The translations under genes and the position numbers were made by a program. Positions 45,856-57,445 of a stretch of 64,000 bases of DNA are shown here, in pieces. This DNA is from Pampus argenteus (Eukaryota; Chordata; Actinopteri; Scombriformes; Stromateidae). Location: contig CM072861.1 in NCBI GenBank assembly GCA_036937835.1, positions 24,414,501 to 24,478,500 on the forward strand, read 5' to 3'. Each line of letters begins with the position of its first letter. The first letter of the stretch is position 1. The notes under the pieces were generated by a model, which had not been told where the DNA came from, searched no databases, and saw only the letters and a list, made by a program, of their open reading frames with translations.

Positions 45856-46718
45856 AGGCGTGTGGCAGGAAGGCTTACATATTTGTATCCAGCCATCTTA
45901 AAGGATGGTTTCACAATTTTTCAACTCTGTCTTACAAATATATTTAGCTAATCTGAAGCTTCAAATCCAGCAGATATGTTTCAATGTTACAGTGTTTTTA
46001 GAGCCAAAGTCCCTCTTTTTGTTCCTATACTTCCACTACAGCTCAACAGGGAAACACAAAGAGGGAATTTGATGCTAAACAGACTGTAAATGTGTCAGAT
46101 ATCCACTTGATATGACTAACTCACACTGATGAAGCCTCAGAGAATTCACATCTACTTTAAATGACTGTGTGGACACACTGTGGATTTGAACCTCCATCAC
46201 TTATATTTTAAGCAGATCTTTTAACAGCCAGTATGCTTTAAGACAGAGTTGAAAAAACGAGGACGTATCCTTTAATACATCCATCAATACAACTAGTTGA
46301 TCACAACCCGAAATCAAAATAAGATGTGTTGTTTTTAAAATGTGAGTTTTATTCAGTGACAGTTTAACGTTTTCAGTGCATGAATACAGAACCTGCATTC
46401 AAATCAAAGCAGGAGATGTTCTGCAGAATAATTCAGCACTTAACCGCCACAGACGTGCATCTGCATTGGTCACTTTATTTGTAAGAATAAATAAGTGTTA
46501 ACAAAGGTCTGGCGGGAATAAGTCTGAAAACACATCTGTGACTCGGTGCAGAAGAAAAACAAAACATTCACTTATAAATGCGACCTCACTGTGTACAGTT
46601 CACATTTTATTTAAATCACAATCATATTTAATGCTAATTAATGCTAATGCATAATTTAATGGAACAAACAGCACTGGCAGAGGTTATAATTAAACACCAC
46701 AGGCCCTGCACAAGCCTC

Positions 46719-46726
46719 TGTGTGTG

Positions 46727-46764
<38 letters not shown>
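46719..46764. repeat. (TG)n microsatellite
   Basis: TG run of about 22 units with one CG. Confidence 0.97.
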
Positions 46765-46765
<1 letters not shown>

Positions 46766-46853
46766 CTGGCAGGTGAATGCACTTGGCTCAATAAAATCAA
46801 TTTTTGTGGCTTTGTTCCTGCTGTGGCACCGAGACCCGCTCTGTGATCCTCTG

Positions 46854-46903
46854 AGGTCAACATCACCCACAGCAGCAGTAATGAGGTCAGAGGTCAAAGG
46901 TCG
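46854..46903 (+). promoter_or_regulatory. AGGTCA half-site cluster with triple DR1
   Basis: A lone AGGTCA lies at 46854, and AGGTCA-G-AGGTCA-A-AGGTCG lies at 46884-46903. The last half-site has one mismatch. Nuclear-receptor-like by sequence; occupancy unknown. Confidence 0.42.
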
Positions 46904-47110
46904 CAGCAGACAATAGATGGAACAAACATTCTTGTGACCCCAGTTTGAGACTGAGCTGAACAATCTGCTGAGGTCAGGGAGTCTCAGCGCTGCTTTTCAT
47001 TGGCTGACAGACGTGTCAGTCAGAACAGGGTGGGTATTATTGAGGATGGGGTTTTTTTTTTTGCGCACTGAAGAGGCAAATGTACAATTTCTGGGATTAA
47101 AATAAGACAT

Positions 47111-47317
47111 TTAGAGCGTGTGATGCAAATGGATCCCCGCATCTTCCAGGAGAAGATGGTTTAAGAAACAAGCGGAGGAAACATCGTCTATCATTGTATC
47201 ATCTAAGGGAGCCAACAGAGAGGCTGGAGCAGCCGGAGCCGGGGCTTTCTCAGCCAAACCCTCTGCAGAGCCACGAGGGACCATGAGGTCAGGGGCACTG
47301 GCGGAGTCAGAGACCAT
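47111..47317 (-). other. Coding-like open segment, unrecognised
   Basis: From the ATG at 47317 down to the stop at 47111 the minus strand reads 68 residues beginning MVSDSASAPDLMVP, then an Ala/Pro-rich stretch (EKAPAPAAPASLLAPLDD), then MIDDVSSACFLNHLLLEDAG. The frame continues open upstream to 47494. The composition looks more protein-like than neighbouring chance frames, but no domain is recognised and there is no gene context. It could be an isolated exon, a decayed element or chance. Confidence 0.15.
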
Positions 47318-47499
47318 AATGATTGGTTGGAGAAAAAAAAAGATGGAAAATGATTGACTTAGTATTTCTAAAGGTAAGTAACAGCTCAGATTCACTTTCT
47401 TTTCCTTCCACACTCGCTGCAAAAATGTGACAACTCTTTTGACGATAGAGAGCGGCCGTCTCATCGTGGATGAAAGTTGAACCTCGAGCAACATGTGGA

Positions 47500-49260
47500 T
47501 GCTTTATGTTTAATTGTTTGAGTTTTGGCTTCTTATTGGTTAATTCTAGTAAGGCTACTCTGAAGATATTTAAATAATGATCAGTTTTCTTTAGCTTAAG
47601 ACCTTATACATGGTATAAAGTTGTGCTATACACATCTTTCTATAGAAACCTGCAGCGTGTTTACAGATCCTGACTGGTACTGAGGAACTGTGTAACAACC
47701 TTTTACACTGAACTGAAGGCCACCACATCCTCACAGCTCACATATACTCAGGAGGCTGCGCTGCAACCTCGCTGCTGTGAATGTAGGTTCCTGTGTCCTC
47801 CTCTCTCCTCGCAGCTCCACACCTCGACTGCTCGCTCGCCACTCAGACAACAAAACTTTGAAGAAGAAAGAAAGAAAAAAAAAAAAGGAGCCTATTTCCT
47901 CACAGTTCCAAAAGGAAGCTCGACATCATTTGTGAGGAGCAGGAAGGAGCTACTGATTGGCCAGGAAGAGGAAGCGGTCTTTAATTTGGAGGCCTCAGTG
48001 GTGTTGAAGCCTTCAGCCTCATGGGGAGTTAATCAGCACTTGTGCTATAGATAGAAAGAGAGAGATGGAGAGGATGACGAGAGGAGGAAGAAGAGGGAGG
48101 GCTGTTCTCGTGGATCCACCAGCCCTGTTTCCTGTATAATATTTATCTGTTGCTATTTTACCAGGAACATGTAATCTGTTATCGTGGCTCGTTGCGTGAT
48201 TATCCTGATAGTATCCAGATTTCCAAACAGCTGAAAGCTGTTCAATTAATTTATTGACAATATTTCAGTGTTTAACAGTAGCGTACAGCTGTTATAGAAG
48301 AACATACCTAATAAACCAAGACAAAGACATTCAGTGAAACTGCTTTTCAGTAGTTCTGCACCCAAACTGCAGGATTTCTCCACCTCTGAATTTGAGGACG
48401 GCAATAAAAAACTTCTTCTTTTCTTGATCAATTACACTATTGCTCAGTTTTACATTATTATAAGATGATTATGGTGGAAATGGCTGCGGTAATGATGATT
48501 GCTGTTGTTACTGTTATATATTATTTTACTTCTCTATTATCGCCGAGTCTTAAACTTTACAGGTGGAATAACCTCACACGATAAATTCAGCTAATGTACA
48601 TTTCTACGGCTCTAATTCCACCAGTTTCTTTTTTTCTACGTTGCCATTTTTTTTAAAAATGTGCTTTAATGTGCTGCCAATCCATAAACGGACGTATTAC
48701 AGCTTTTTCTGAAACATCTGTGCAAGAATTTGTGAGTTTTCATTTGCAGCAGTGATTGAAAAAATTGGCAAAGTAGAAGTAAAGAAATAAATAAGAGAAT
48801 AAGAATAATATGTTCACAAGACAAGTTCAATTTCATGCTCGCCGCTCTGTGAGTCTGTGTGGTGGCCGCATCGTCTATTACAACGTCCGGGTTCATTGCA
48901 CGACACACACACTGGTTCATAAAGCATTTTCCTCATACACACACAGTCATTGGAAAATGGAAAATGAGCATCTGTAAAAGGTGAATCACATCTTCTCAGC
49001 TGACTTTCCTGAAATTCTTCTTCTTACCGTCTGAATTTGATCCCTTAAATCCAGTCTGGAGAAATGTCTGAAGAGGCTGATGATTAAAATATTAAATCTT
49101 ATTCATGTGTGCTGGGATCCAACAGGAAGTCAACCGTCTTAGACACGCATGTTCTGAACCAGACGTACCTTTAGCAGGTATAACGTTAAACTTTATTTCA
49201 GTCAGAATGCAGTTGATGTTTAACTGATGCTGTTTTCCAGTCATGCATCTACCAGTAATA
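47500..49260. other. Gene-free sequence
   Basis: Unique non-coding DNA with an A-rich run at 47865-47886 and purine-rich sequence at 48050-48100. No genes. Confidence 0.42.
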
Positions 49261-49265
49261 TGTGT

Positions 49266-49630
49266 TCATATAAAGAAAACTTTTTTTTTCTATGCACACA
49301 AAAGGCTTATTTCTCTCAAATCTTGTTCACAGATTAGTTCAGATCCCTTTTTGACTGAACACTTCTCCTTTGCCAATATAATCTATCCACCTGACAGGTG
49401 TGGCGTATCAACATGCTAATTAAACAGCATGATTATTGCACAGGTGGTCACAATATTAGACAACTCGTAAATGTGCAGTTTTGTCTTAAAAAAAAGACAT
49501 TTATTGAGCACTGAACTATAGATTTCCCATAATATGTGCTACAGATCTGGGGGGTTGATGTGAGCACCGTTTGCCTCATGCAGTGTGACACATCTCCTTC
49601 ACATAGAGCCGATCAGGTTGTCGGTCCACT
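49266..49630 (-). mobile_element. Internally deleted Tc1-like element
   Basis: The left part matches a known type of teleost Tc1-like terminal region (TATGCACACAAAAGGC, TCCACCTGACAGGTGTGGCG, ACAGCATGATTATTGCACAG, AAATGTGCAGTTTTGTC). It then joins directly to the antisense of the transposase C-terminal end (TTTGCCTCATGCAGTGTGAC, ACATCTCCTTCACATAGAGC). Nearly all of the transposase and the opposite terminus are missing. Identification is from memory of the family; no target-site TA pair could be assigned because one end is lost. Confidence 0.75.
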
Positions 49631-49649
49631 TCTCTTTTTGCAGGTATTT

Positions 49650-51280
49650 GCTCAAAAAAATGACATGATATCATAGATAAAAAAAAGGTTGGGGCATAAC
49701 TATAAAGACAACCGTATAACATAAAGAAAATGTTGAGTTTGCATAACAGAAACTGGAGGCAGGTTTCTCATTGACGTATGATCAAATATACTTTCTCCCA
49801 TATAAAAATGATTCAAATAAAGGCCTGGGTAATTTATTGTAAATTATATAGTAATAATGTTACTTCAATTCAAATAACTTTTCCATCACTGGTTTGAAAT
49901 TGGCGATTATATCCATGGCAGATGTCTGAAGCTGTTATAAAGGTTTAACACATAATCACATAACGGAGTCTGATTGGCTTTAATCAATAACAGAAAAAAG
50001 CTGAACAGCAGGCTAATGCTGCGAGTCTCAAAAGGAGCCAGCTCTTCTTCTTCCTCGTCTTTGTGTTTTTATAGGCTCTCAGCCTCACCTGCACACTGCA
50101 CACACCTTCACCGCTGGCTGATTTATGACTGTGTGCCAGTGTAAAGTAATGTAATATTTCTTTATGTGTCTGTTGGTCCCCTAATTTTCAGACATTCAGT
50201 TGCTGCCATCGCTGCTTTTAGTTCGTCTGATTCATCAGGTGTCACAATGATTTAGACTTTAGCACTTTTAATTAAATAAGTGTGTCACAAAGTGTTTTAT
50301 AGAGCAATAAAGGACAAAACCAAAACCATTAAAGATAAAAAGAGAAATGAGGCCCTTTTCCTTTCTTCTTTGGGACTACTGCCTACCTCTACCCTCACAC
50401 ACACACACACAGCACTCAATCTCCCAGCATGCCTCTGTGTATGCTCAATTAGCTTCCAGTCCGTAGATATTTTAATGGAGCTGATATTTCATGAACATGG
50501 ATGTATTTAAAAACATTTCTCCATATTATGAAAGAGACTGTTGACTGGACAACATCATTATTTACTCTTCATTTTTCTTCTCTTCTTTAGCTGCTAGTTG
50601 CAGTCTATGTTTTTTGCATGTTTCGAGATAATTGCTCTGAAACCAGCTGCCTACTGCGCCTAAAAAATGACACTGTCCACATATTAGGTCATACCTTGAG
50701 ATTAAGAGATGATGTGACAACAACCAAGACTCGATTTGACATATTAAGCCACAATTCATCAACACTGAGCCATTCAGTTGCAGCTCAGTGACATTAAATC
50801 ATAAATTAATGACTGTACGTCTGGACTGAACAACATTATCTCATATCTGGAGGACATTAAATCAAGAGTTGGCACCATGTAAAACTACAGCGTCCACCGA
50901 GCAGCAATTTATTCTGTTGACGGGAGACTGTCCTCCCAAGAAAACCACCACAATAGATCACGATGCCAACAACAAGATATACTGTAGTTACGTTTGACGC
51001 TCGTGACAGATGCCATCTAGCGGCTGTACTGACTATGACTGAGCGGTAAAGTCCAGATGACATATATATGATATGTATGTAGGTGGATGAAACCCAACAG
51101 TAACTACAATCGTAACTTTAACCCTTTCTGAACAAATATCAGCATCAGTTCCCTTTCTTTTGGGGGGATTTGTTGACAAAGATGTAAAATATCACCAGCG
51201 TTGTACTCAAAGAAGCAACTACTGTACTTCCAGATCAGTGAGTGCTTTGTCCACATCCTATAGTGTAGTGTGTACAGTAC
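49650..51280. other. Gene-free sequence
   Basis: AT-rich unique DNA with a short CA run (50397-50412). No gene was recognised. Confidence 0.42.
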
Positions 51281-51284
51281 AGCA

Positions 51285-52115
51285 GGTCACACTGCACACA
51301 GATATGACAATACATCACAGTGGGTTCTGATCTCAGGTACAATAAACTTGAACTTGAGGTCAGCGCAGCAATGCTTTTCTTCTATAACAAGATTAAGTGT
51401 GGAGTTGCTCTTTAAAGTATGACTTTGCTCCACAAATATGACAAAGGACACACACACACACACAGGTTGCAGGTTGTAATGCTTTAACAATACAGCATTG
51501 TAACAAATACAGTGGCAGCAGTAGTGGAGATCCAGGACCGGCTCCTTCCAGCGGATGGACCTCGCTGCTTGTGACAAATTGCATGTGGAAGGAAATCTGC
51601 AGGGCCCATTGAACTTTAGTATTGCTTTTATCCCTCTGTCATGTTCCCGCAGAGATGAAATGGGATCGGTTTCTTTCTTTCTTTTTTTTCTTTTTTTCCT
51701 GCTTCCCTTATTCACGGCTCTGTGCCCGCCGGTATGCTGGATAAACGCTGCCTGACAATCACACACATTCTTCTCTGCTCTCCTTTTTTTTTTTTGCCCC
51801 TGCTCTCCTTTTCTTTTTCTAACTCGCCTCGACATTTCTGCTACTTGAAGGAAGAAACGGTGTACATTCATTCCAGCAGCAGCGCTGCGGCCGAGCAGCA
51901 CGTCCACATCCTTTTATTCCCCACATCTTGCCGACACGGATATTTGTTGGACATTTTACACAACAGAAGAGAAAAATAATTCAGGAAAATCACTTGTGAG
52001 AACATTTACATGTTGTCAGCGGATTGAGCAGTGCTGTCCTACCACCAGGTATGAAGTATGAAGAAACATAGTGGTCCAATACGTTGGTCCACAGCAAGAA
52101 ATTTCAAGAACTAAC
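51285..52115. other. Non-coding sequence with a long chance-like frame
   Basis: A 206-codon minus-strand frame (51287-51907) is the longest in the window that is not mostly simple repeat. It crosses a CA run (51450-51465), a Lys/Arg-rich low-complexity stretch and a T-rich run. The central part, 51540-51780, also looks conserved at DNA level. It is not called as a gene. Confidence 0.3.
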
Positions 52116-52124
52116 AAGCAATTT

Positions 52125-52185
52125 ACTGGATATTCATGGTCCCCACAGGATGTAGTTTATGATTTATGACCTTTAAGCTCCATCG
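52125..52185 (-). repeat. Family E fragment
   Basis: On the minus strand it reads CATCCTGTGGGGACCATGAA, matching the core of the copies at 34570-34800. Confidence 0.5.
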
Positions 52186-52189
52186 TAAA

Positions 52190-53265
52190 CTCAATGTCAG
52201 ATTGAATAATAAAAACAAATACAATCTACTGTTTATCCGCCATGCAGAAACACATAATCCTGACCAAGCAAAACAAGACAACACACCTTTATTACACATA
52301 TGAAACAAACAAGTTGATCCTCTATGTTCATATCTGATATAACTGCCCATAAACATGCATCATACATACTGCAGGTCTTTGAATACAGTTGATCCCCGTC
52401 ATGTAAAACTACCCAATTAATCAATACCAGTCAACAATGTGTTCAGGGCCTCAAAACATAACAACACAAAACCAAACAAAGAGAAATTAATTGCACAAAA
52501 GTGGTTCTCTAAATATCTCAGACGGAGGGATGGATCTACTTTACCATCCATATACATCATATTAAAAGTTTTAAAGGTATTAAAGGAACATCTGCAGCTT
52601 CGTAAAACACTCCAGCGTCACTTCAGACTGTTTGTCTTGTTCGTTGCTATAAAACAAACACAAGAAAGTTTAAGGAGTAACTTTAGATTGAAATCATCTT
52701 GTCTGGTGACTAATCAGCAACAGATGTTCTTTCAGCTGTCATGTCAAACACACAGAAGCAAACAGTAGGTTATGAAACCAGTTGGCTCATCACTACTGAC
52801 AGCAGTAAGAAAGGTGGAGCGTTCGGTGAGGTGCGCAACAAACATATCACCCCATTCAGGTGCACCATGGGAAAATAAAGACAAGCCACTTAGCAGCCAC
52901 TGAGCTGTTTAATTAGAAGCCCTGCAGCTCCAGGACACTAATGAGCAGCACCGCCCACTGCTCAGTAATGAGGGGCGAGCTCGTCGCCAAGCAGGCGAAG
53001 GCTGGACGTGACATGACTAATGCTGCTGGCTGTCTCCCGGGGGGGAGGCGGGGCTGTGATTGGCAGGCCGCAGCAGGGGGGCGTGGTCACCAGGCCTCAG
53101 CTAATTGCAAAGTTAAGAAACAGCGGGAGTCCGTAATGTGTTGCTGCACTTTTACTTTTATCGAACAGGGTGCTATTGATCAGACGTGTTGTTTATTTGT
53201 ACAGATGGAGGCGTGGTGCGCTCCTCATAGAAAGGTTATCAGGTATTGATGAGGGAGCTGATGGG
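52190..53265. other. Gene-free sequence
   Basis: Unique DNA with a GC-rich portion at 53020-53100. No exon or transposon was recognised. Confidence 0.4.
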
Positions 53266-53269
53266 TTGT

Positions 53270-53385
53270 GGCCTTTGGCTTGGCCCTGCTCGGCAGCGCA
53301 ATGAAATGAAGCTTTCTGCCTTCATTGTGTTTTGATGACTTTGTAAGAATGTGTTGAATAAAGTCAATCAATCAATCAATCAGTC
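53270..53385 (+). mobile_element. Possible retroelement 3' tail with (AATC)n
   Basis: GTGTTGAATAAAGTCAATCA begins a five-unit AATC repeat. AATAAA followed by a simple tetramer tail suggests a LINE 3' end, but no upstream homology was recognised. Confidence 0.35.
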
Positions 53386-53794
53386 AAAAGAGAGAAAGAA
53401 CGAAAAAAGAAAAGAGCGAAAGGCAGAAAAGTAGTCTGAAAACTTCTTGAAACTCTGTGTTAAAGGTGTTCTCTGTCCATACGATATAAATATACATCAT
53501 AGTATCTCCCTCCACTGGCAAAGTGGGTCTTCAGAAAGAAACACAACAAAGAGTCGAGGTCTGATAACCAATCATGTCCCGTCTTTGTAACCGTTTAAAC
53601 ATTGAGGATCAGATAATTAGATGTGAGTCGAATGGCTCCAAATGGAATGAAAACAAAACAATAAATCAATAAATAAAACATTTTTGTGACATTTTCAAGT
53701 TGTAACTGGCAGCATTGTGCACTGTCACCTTCATTATATAATGCATACCTCACGGTGTAGTATAAGGTATGAAAGTAGGTCAGAGCGACAGTCT

Positions 53795-53880
53795 CCTGCT
53801 GTCCACTGGGAGCTGTTGTGGGTTCACTGCCTTGCTCAAAGGCACCTTGAACTGTCCACCTTCCTGTTGCCGTCCCCACA
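53795..53880 (-). mobile_element. SINE-like fragment
   Basis: On the minus strand it reads AAGGTGCCTTTGAGCAAGGC and AGTGAACCCACAACAGCTCC, the same module type (CCTTGAGCAAGGCACTTAACC) as the SINE at 39600. The tRNA head is missing. Confidence 0.55.
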
Positions 53881-54009
53881 ACACATCCTCTATAATTAAA
53901 ACGATTGCACCCGAACTTCAGAACGACCTACAGTTGCTGCCAAAAGCCGTGAAAAATCACTATTAAAATAATTATCATGTTTTATGATGTAACTGTGGTT
54001 AACATTACG

Positions 54010-54060
54010 TCAGGTTTAGGCACAAAACACACTCGGTTAGGTTTACGGAAAGTCGAACCA
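54010..54060 (+). repeat. Possible dispersed repeat fragment
   Basis: GGTTTAGGCACAAAACACAC and TCGGTTAGGTTTACGG resemble a common teleost dispersed sequence from memory. It matters because a candidate signal-peptide exon lies just downstream and may be part of the same repeat. Confidence 0.35.
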
Positions 54061-54274
54061 ATCAAACCCGCCCTAATATGTCACCTTATAAAAGAAAAAC
54101 GTCACCTTATACTGATGTCTTCTGAACTTAATTTGCGAAGGCTGCTCGATGGCGTAAACGTAACTATAGGTCGTTTTTGCCGGCTAATTTTTAGACCTAT
54201 ATTGTCGTCTTTTCCTGCTGCTGCGTTTTCGGCTGCGGCCTCCGAGCGAAGCTGGGTCACCTCCAGGAGCGCAG

Positions 54275-54347
54275 ATGCTGCTGTTTCTCCTCCTCATCCG
54301 TCTTACGGCTTTGGCGATGGAGGCGATGCGTCTCCCGTGTCGAACAG
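54275..54347 (+). other. Candidate first coding exon (signal-peptide-like)
   Basis: ATG at 54275 opens MLLFLLLIRLTALA followed by MEAMRLPCRT. The frame ends at a strong donor, ACAG|GTGAGC, at 54347/54348. The surroundings (54190-54390) are CpG-rich compared with the window. The -3 base is C, so start context is weak, and read through the donor the frame stops after 42 codons. No downstream partner exon was found. Part of the region may be repeat-derived. Confidence 0.18.
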
Positions 54348-54400
54348 GTGAGCACAGCCATGCATTACAAGTGCCGTGTCGCCGACCCCGGGGGACGTAA

Positions 54401-54411
54401 AACACACACAC

Positions 54412-54458
<47 letters not shown>
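54401..54458. repeat. (CA)n microsatellite
   Basis: CA run of about 29 units with one CG. Confidence 0.97.
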
Positions 54459-54776
54459 AGCTGGCTGCCTGAAAAAATAAACACAAGCTCCTGACAGAAA
54501 ATAATCCCCTGAACAAGGACACGCTGAGAGCACGTTTATTTTTATATAATGTACAACATGCTGTGTGTATGTTCTGCTGCATCAGGTTTAAAATAATAAA
54601 ATAATAAAGTAACATCACAGAGAAGGCTGAGCAGGCTCATTAGCTGCTGCTGCTGCGGCTTCAATAGGAGCATTATTACATCGCAGGATCCACACCTTCA
54701 CTCTTACGATACTAAGTTTGCATTCATAATTCGTAATTTTTGCAGCTGAAACATCTGACTTATTATCACCTTTTGT

Positions 54777-54784
54777 AATTATAG
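54777..54784. repeat. Left 8-bp target-site duplication
   Basis: AATTATAG, repeated exactly at 55067-55074. Confidence 0.9.
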
Positions 54785-55066
54785 TAGGGGTGTGACGAGA
54801 CACTCAGTTCACGAGACGAGACGAGACGAGATTTTAAGAAAACTAAATTACAAATATAAATGCCTGGACAACAGACTTTTATTTAACTTTGTTTTTTTGT
54901 TTTCCGACGTCATTCGGCTGCTTGTTGGATCACAATTTAAAAGTGGCGGGGGCGTCGCAAATAGTTATGCATGTGTTTTCCGGCTGCTTGTTGGACAACA
55001 AATCTCGTGAGACCGATTTCCAACCCGACGAGAAATCTCGTCACACGAGATCTCGTCACACCCCTA
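54785..55066. mobile_element. hAT-type MITE, complete (282 bp)
   Basis: The ends are exact 16-bp inverted repeats, TAGGGGTGTGACGAGA. An exact 8-bp duplication (AATTATAG) flanks them, the size typical of hAT transposons. Subterminal sequence is rich in CGAGA/TCTCG: four tandem copies at 54811-54831 and several inverted copies near the right end. An internal 15-bp word, CGGCTGCTTGTTGGA, occurs twice (54915, 54981). There is no transposase. The clean ends and duplications suggest a relatively recent insertion. Confidence 0.9.
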
Positions 55067-55074
55067 AATTATAG
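55067..55074. repeat. Right 8-bp target-site duplication
   Basis: Exact copy of 54777-54784. Confidence 0.9.
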
Positions 55075-55099
55075 TGATAGAAAACTATTTACACATTAC

Positions 55100-55240
55100 A
55101 CAAAAAAACATAATCATCCCACTGGAGTCGTGTTCATATCTTTGATAAGTCCAATATTAAGTTTAATTAATATTAAATGGGACATTTTCTGCCCTTTTAG
55201 CTAAAGTTTGGTCTCCACCAACTCTGGTTCTGTCGCTGAT
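55100..55240 (+). repeat. Dispersed repeat, family C copy 3
   Basis: AATCATCCCACTGGAGTCGT and GTTTGGTCTCCACCAACTCT align in order with 42185-42260. The remainder of the family is absent. Confidence 0.6.
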
Positions 55241-55385
55241 TGGTTGGTTGATTAAAACAAAGTTACAGATCAGAAAAACAAAATCAATACGTTAGAAAAC
55301 ACCAAAAAGGCACCAACTTCAGGGTTGGGTGAAAACATCACATATCCAAAACAACTGGAAGTGAACCGAGGTGTAAGTTTATAAT

Positions 55386-55440
55386 ATCAAATCAAATTTT
55401 ATTCGTATAGCTCAAAGTCACGAAATGCATTTGAAATATG
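55386..55440 (+). repeat. Dispersed repeat, family F copy 2
   Basis: ATCAAATCAAATTTTATTCG and TATAGCTCAAAGTCAC match 31460-31523. Confidence 0.58.
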
Positions 55441-55689
55441 ATGAGTTAAGTAAGAAAATATAACAAGAAATAAACCTACAAATACAGATTAAACATAAAA
55501 TTGACAGAATAGGAAAATATTTGAACGTGACTGAAAGCATCGTCACCACATCTGGATTTTGGTCCAGTCAGAAAAACACTGATGTGATCGAGATGTGTTT
55601 TTCTCCTGTTGGTGGGACTCAACTGATGATTCTGGGCACTTGTGATTTTTAATATTTTGATCATTGATTTAAAAACCAATCAGTCAGTA

Positions 55690-56060
55690 ATGGAAGTCAT
55701 CGGCCCTGAAAGCAGCACAGCCTGACTTTGTGAGAGCTTGTGATTTCTGGGTTAGAGGATCCGCTCCGAGCTTCAGAGGATTCTTTTCTCTGTTCTGCAC
55801 TCGTCAGCATTGGTCTGAATTCCAACAATATCATCCTGGAGGATGTAATACCAGCTGGTGCAGCGAGAGCTTTCCCCTCCTTTATGATATTGCACACAGA
55901 AAAGTCATCGGGCTCAGCCCCCGACAAGCACCTGTATTCGATTTCTCATCTCGACTCGGCGGAGAGCTCTAAGCCTTGTTCTCGCTGGCACTAATCCTCG
56001 CTAGAAAACAGCTTTCAGAGGATTAGCATCAAGGGGGGCAGAGCTGCACTCGTCGGCGGG
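55690..56060. other. Candidate conserved non-coding block
   Basis: Balanced sequence without repeats, open in two plus frames and one minus frame at once. Words include CCAACAATATCATCCTGG, TTTATGATATTGCACAC and CACTAATCCTCGC. Simultaneous openness on several frames argues against coding. Confidence 0.27.
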
Positions 56061-57390
56061 GGAGCCATGCTTCCTCTCTTCTTCTTTTTCTTGTTTCCAG
56101 CCTCTTTCCTCTGTAACTTAACCTCACATACATGACTCGACTTGACTCGGAAAATCTTTGACCTTTCAGTGGCCTCCATTAAAGCCCAGTGCTCCCCACT
56201 GACATTCAGTTAAAACTCCCCTCGGGTTCTTCCCTCTTCATGCTGCGGCTGGATAACTTATCCGTGTAATTCCACGTTATCTGGAGGAACTGGGCAACAC
56301 ACACACACGCGGTCCACATGCCGAACTTGACCTATTGCAGTAAGCTACTGTAAGTTGTTGTAGAAAAATATCCCCAAAATCTAAAGGGTAAAGATGTTCA
56401 GGGCCCTGAGGTATTCCTGCTGCAGGCGATGCATGGGTGGAAACGGAGAGCGAGTTCTGGCTGTGAGGAAACACGGAGCCACTCAAGGCTTCTTACACAT
56501 GCTGAAAGAGCAAAATAATGTAAGATGATGTGAGTTTTTTTCAAGCAACAATTCCTGTTTCTCTGAACAAAGAGAGGATTATGCTGCATGGTGATGAGAA
56601 GGAGCTGCTGGAGGCCGCGACTCCTGCAGCGAACACACAGCCAACAACTTTTTGGAAATGGTAAATATAACTTTCTCCTCCAATTTTTGTTTCTTTTAAT
56701 GTGTTTTTTTTCCACCAAACCTCCTTCAAATATTTTATTCTAATCATTGGCTTTGATTCTATTCCTCCCTCTACAAACAGCGAGCCATTCAGTTAAGAGC
56801 ATGAAGAGATGAAAGTCGATGCATCAGGGCAGGGATGAGAAAGAAAAAAAAAAAGGATGCATATTCCCCTCAGCCTACAAATTCATGCTGGTTGTGACAG
56901 AGTTGTAAATACCCAAGATAAAAGACGGCTCTGCCTGCTTGTACTTAACATTCCCATTAGACTACCAACAATGGCTGCTTTTGTGTGCTCTCATGTATGG
57001 AAACTCCTTTGCCTCTAGTACTTTGCAAAAACACAATTCAATCATAGAAAATTCAGGAAAAAAAAAGCAAACGAACAAAAAGCCGGCGATGTTTTGGGAA
57101 TTCTCCAAGGTGAGAGCAAAAGTAAGGAAGATGAATGAAAAACTGACAACAGGACTGTGTGTTGTTGGCAAAAGCTGCATTTAAGGAGCTGCAAGGAGGC
57201 CTGTTAGTCAACTTATTAATGAGTCGGTGCTGATGAGCGAAAATGAAACTCTCTGTGCTGAAAGGATGTGTGAAATCTGCTCACTGTGCAGACCGTAGTC
57301 AAGAAGGGGATGATTGCGGAATAATCCAACATTTTGGACCAGAATCAGTCAGTAATATTTCTGCATGCATCTTTCTTTGTCTTTGGATAA
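56061..57390. other. Gene-free sequence
   Basis: Unique non-coding DNA. Short frames only. ATTAGACTACCAACAATGGC near 56957 lies in another mildly conserved-looking patch. Confidence 0.4.
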
Positions 57391-57394
57391 CAGA

Positions 57395-57445
57395 GTGTGT
57401 GTTTAGCCTAGCTTAGCACAAAGACTGGAAACAGGGGGGAACTGC
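57395..57445 (+). repeat. Dispersed repeat, family B copy
   Basis: TTTAGCCTAGCTTAGCACAA then AGACTGGAAACAGG and GAACTGCTAGC match the block at 25774. Confidence 0.65.
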
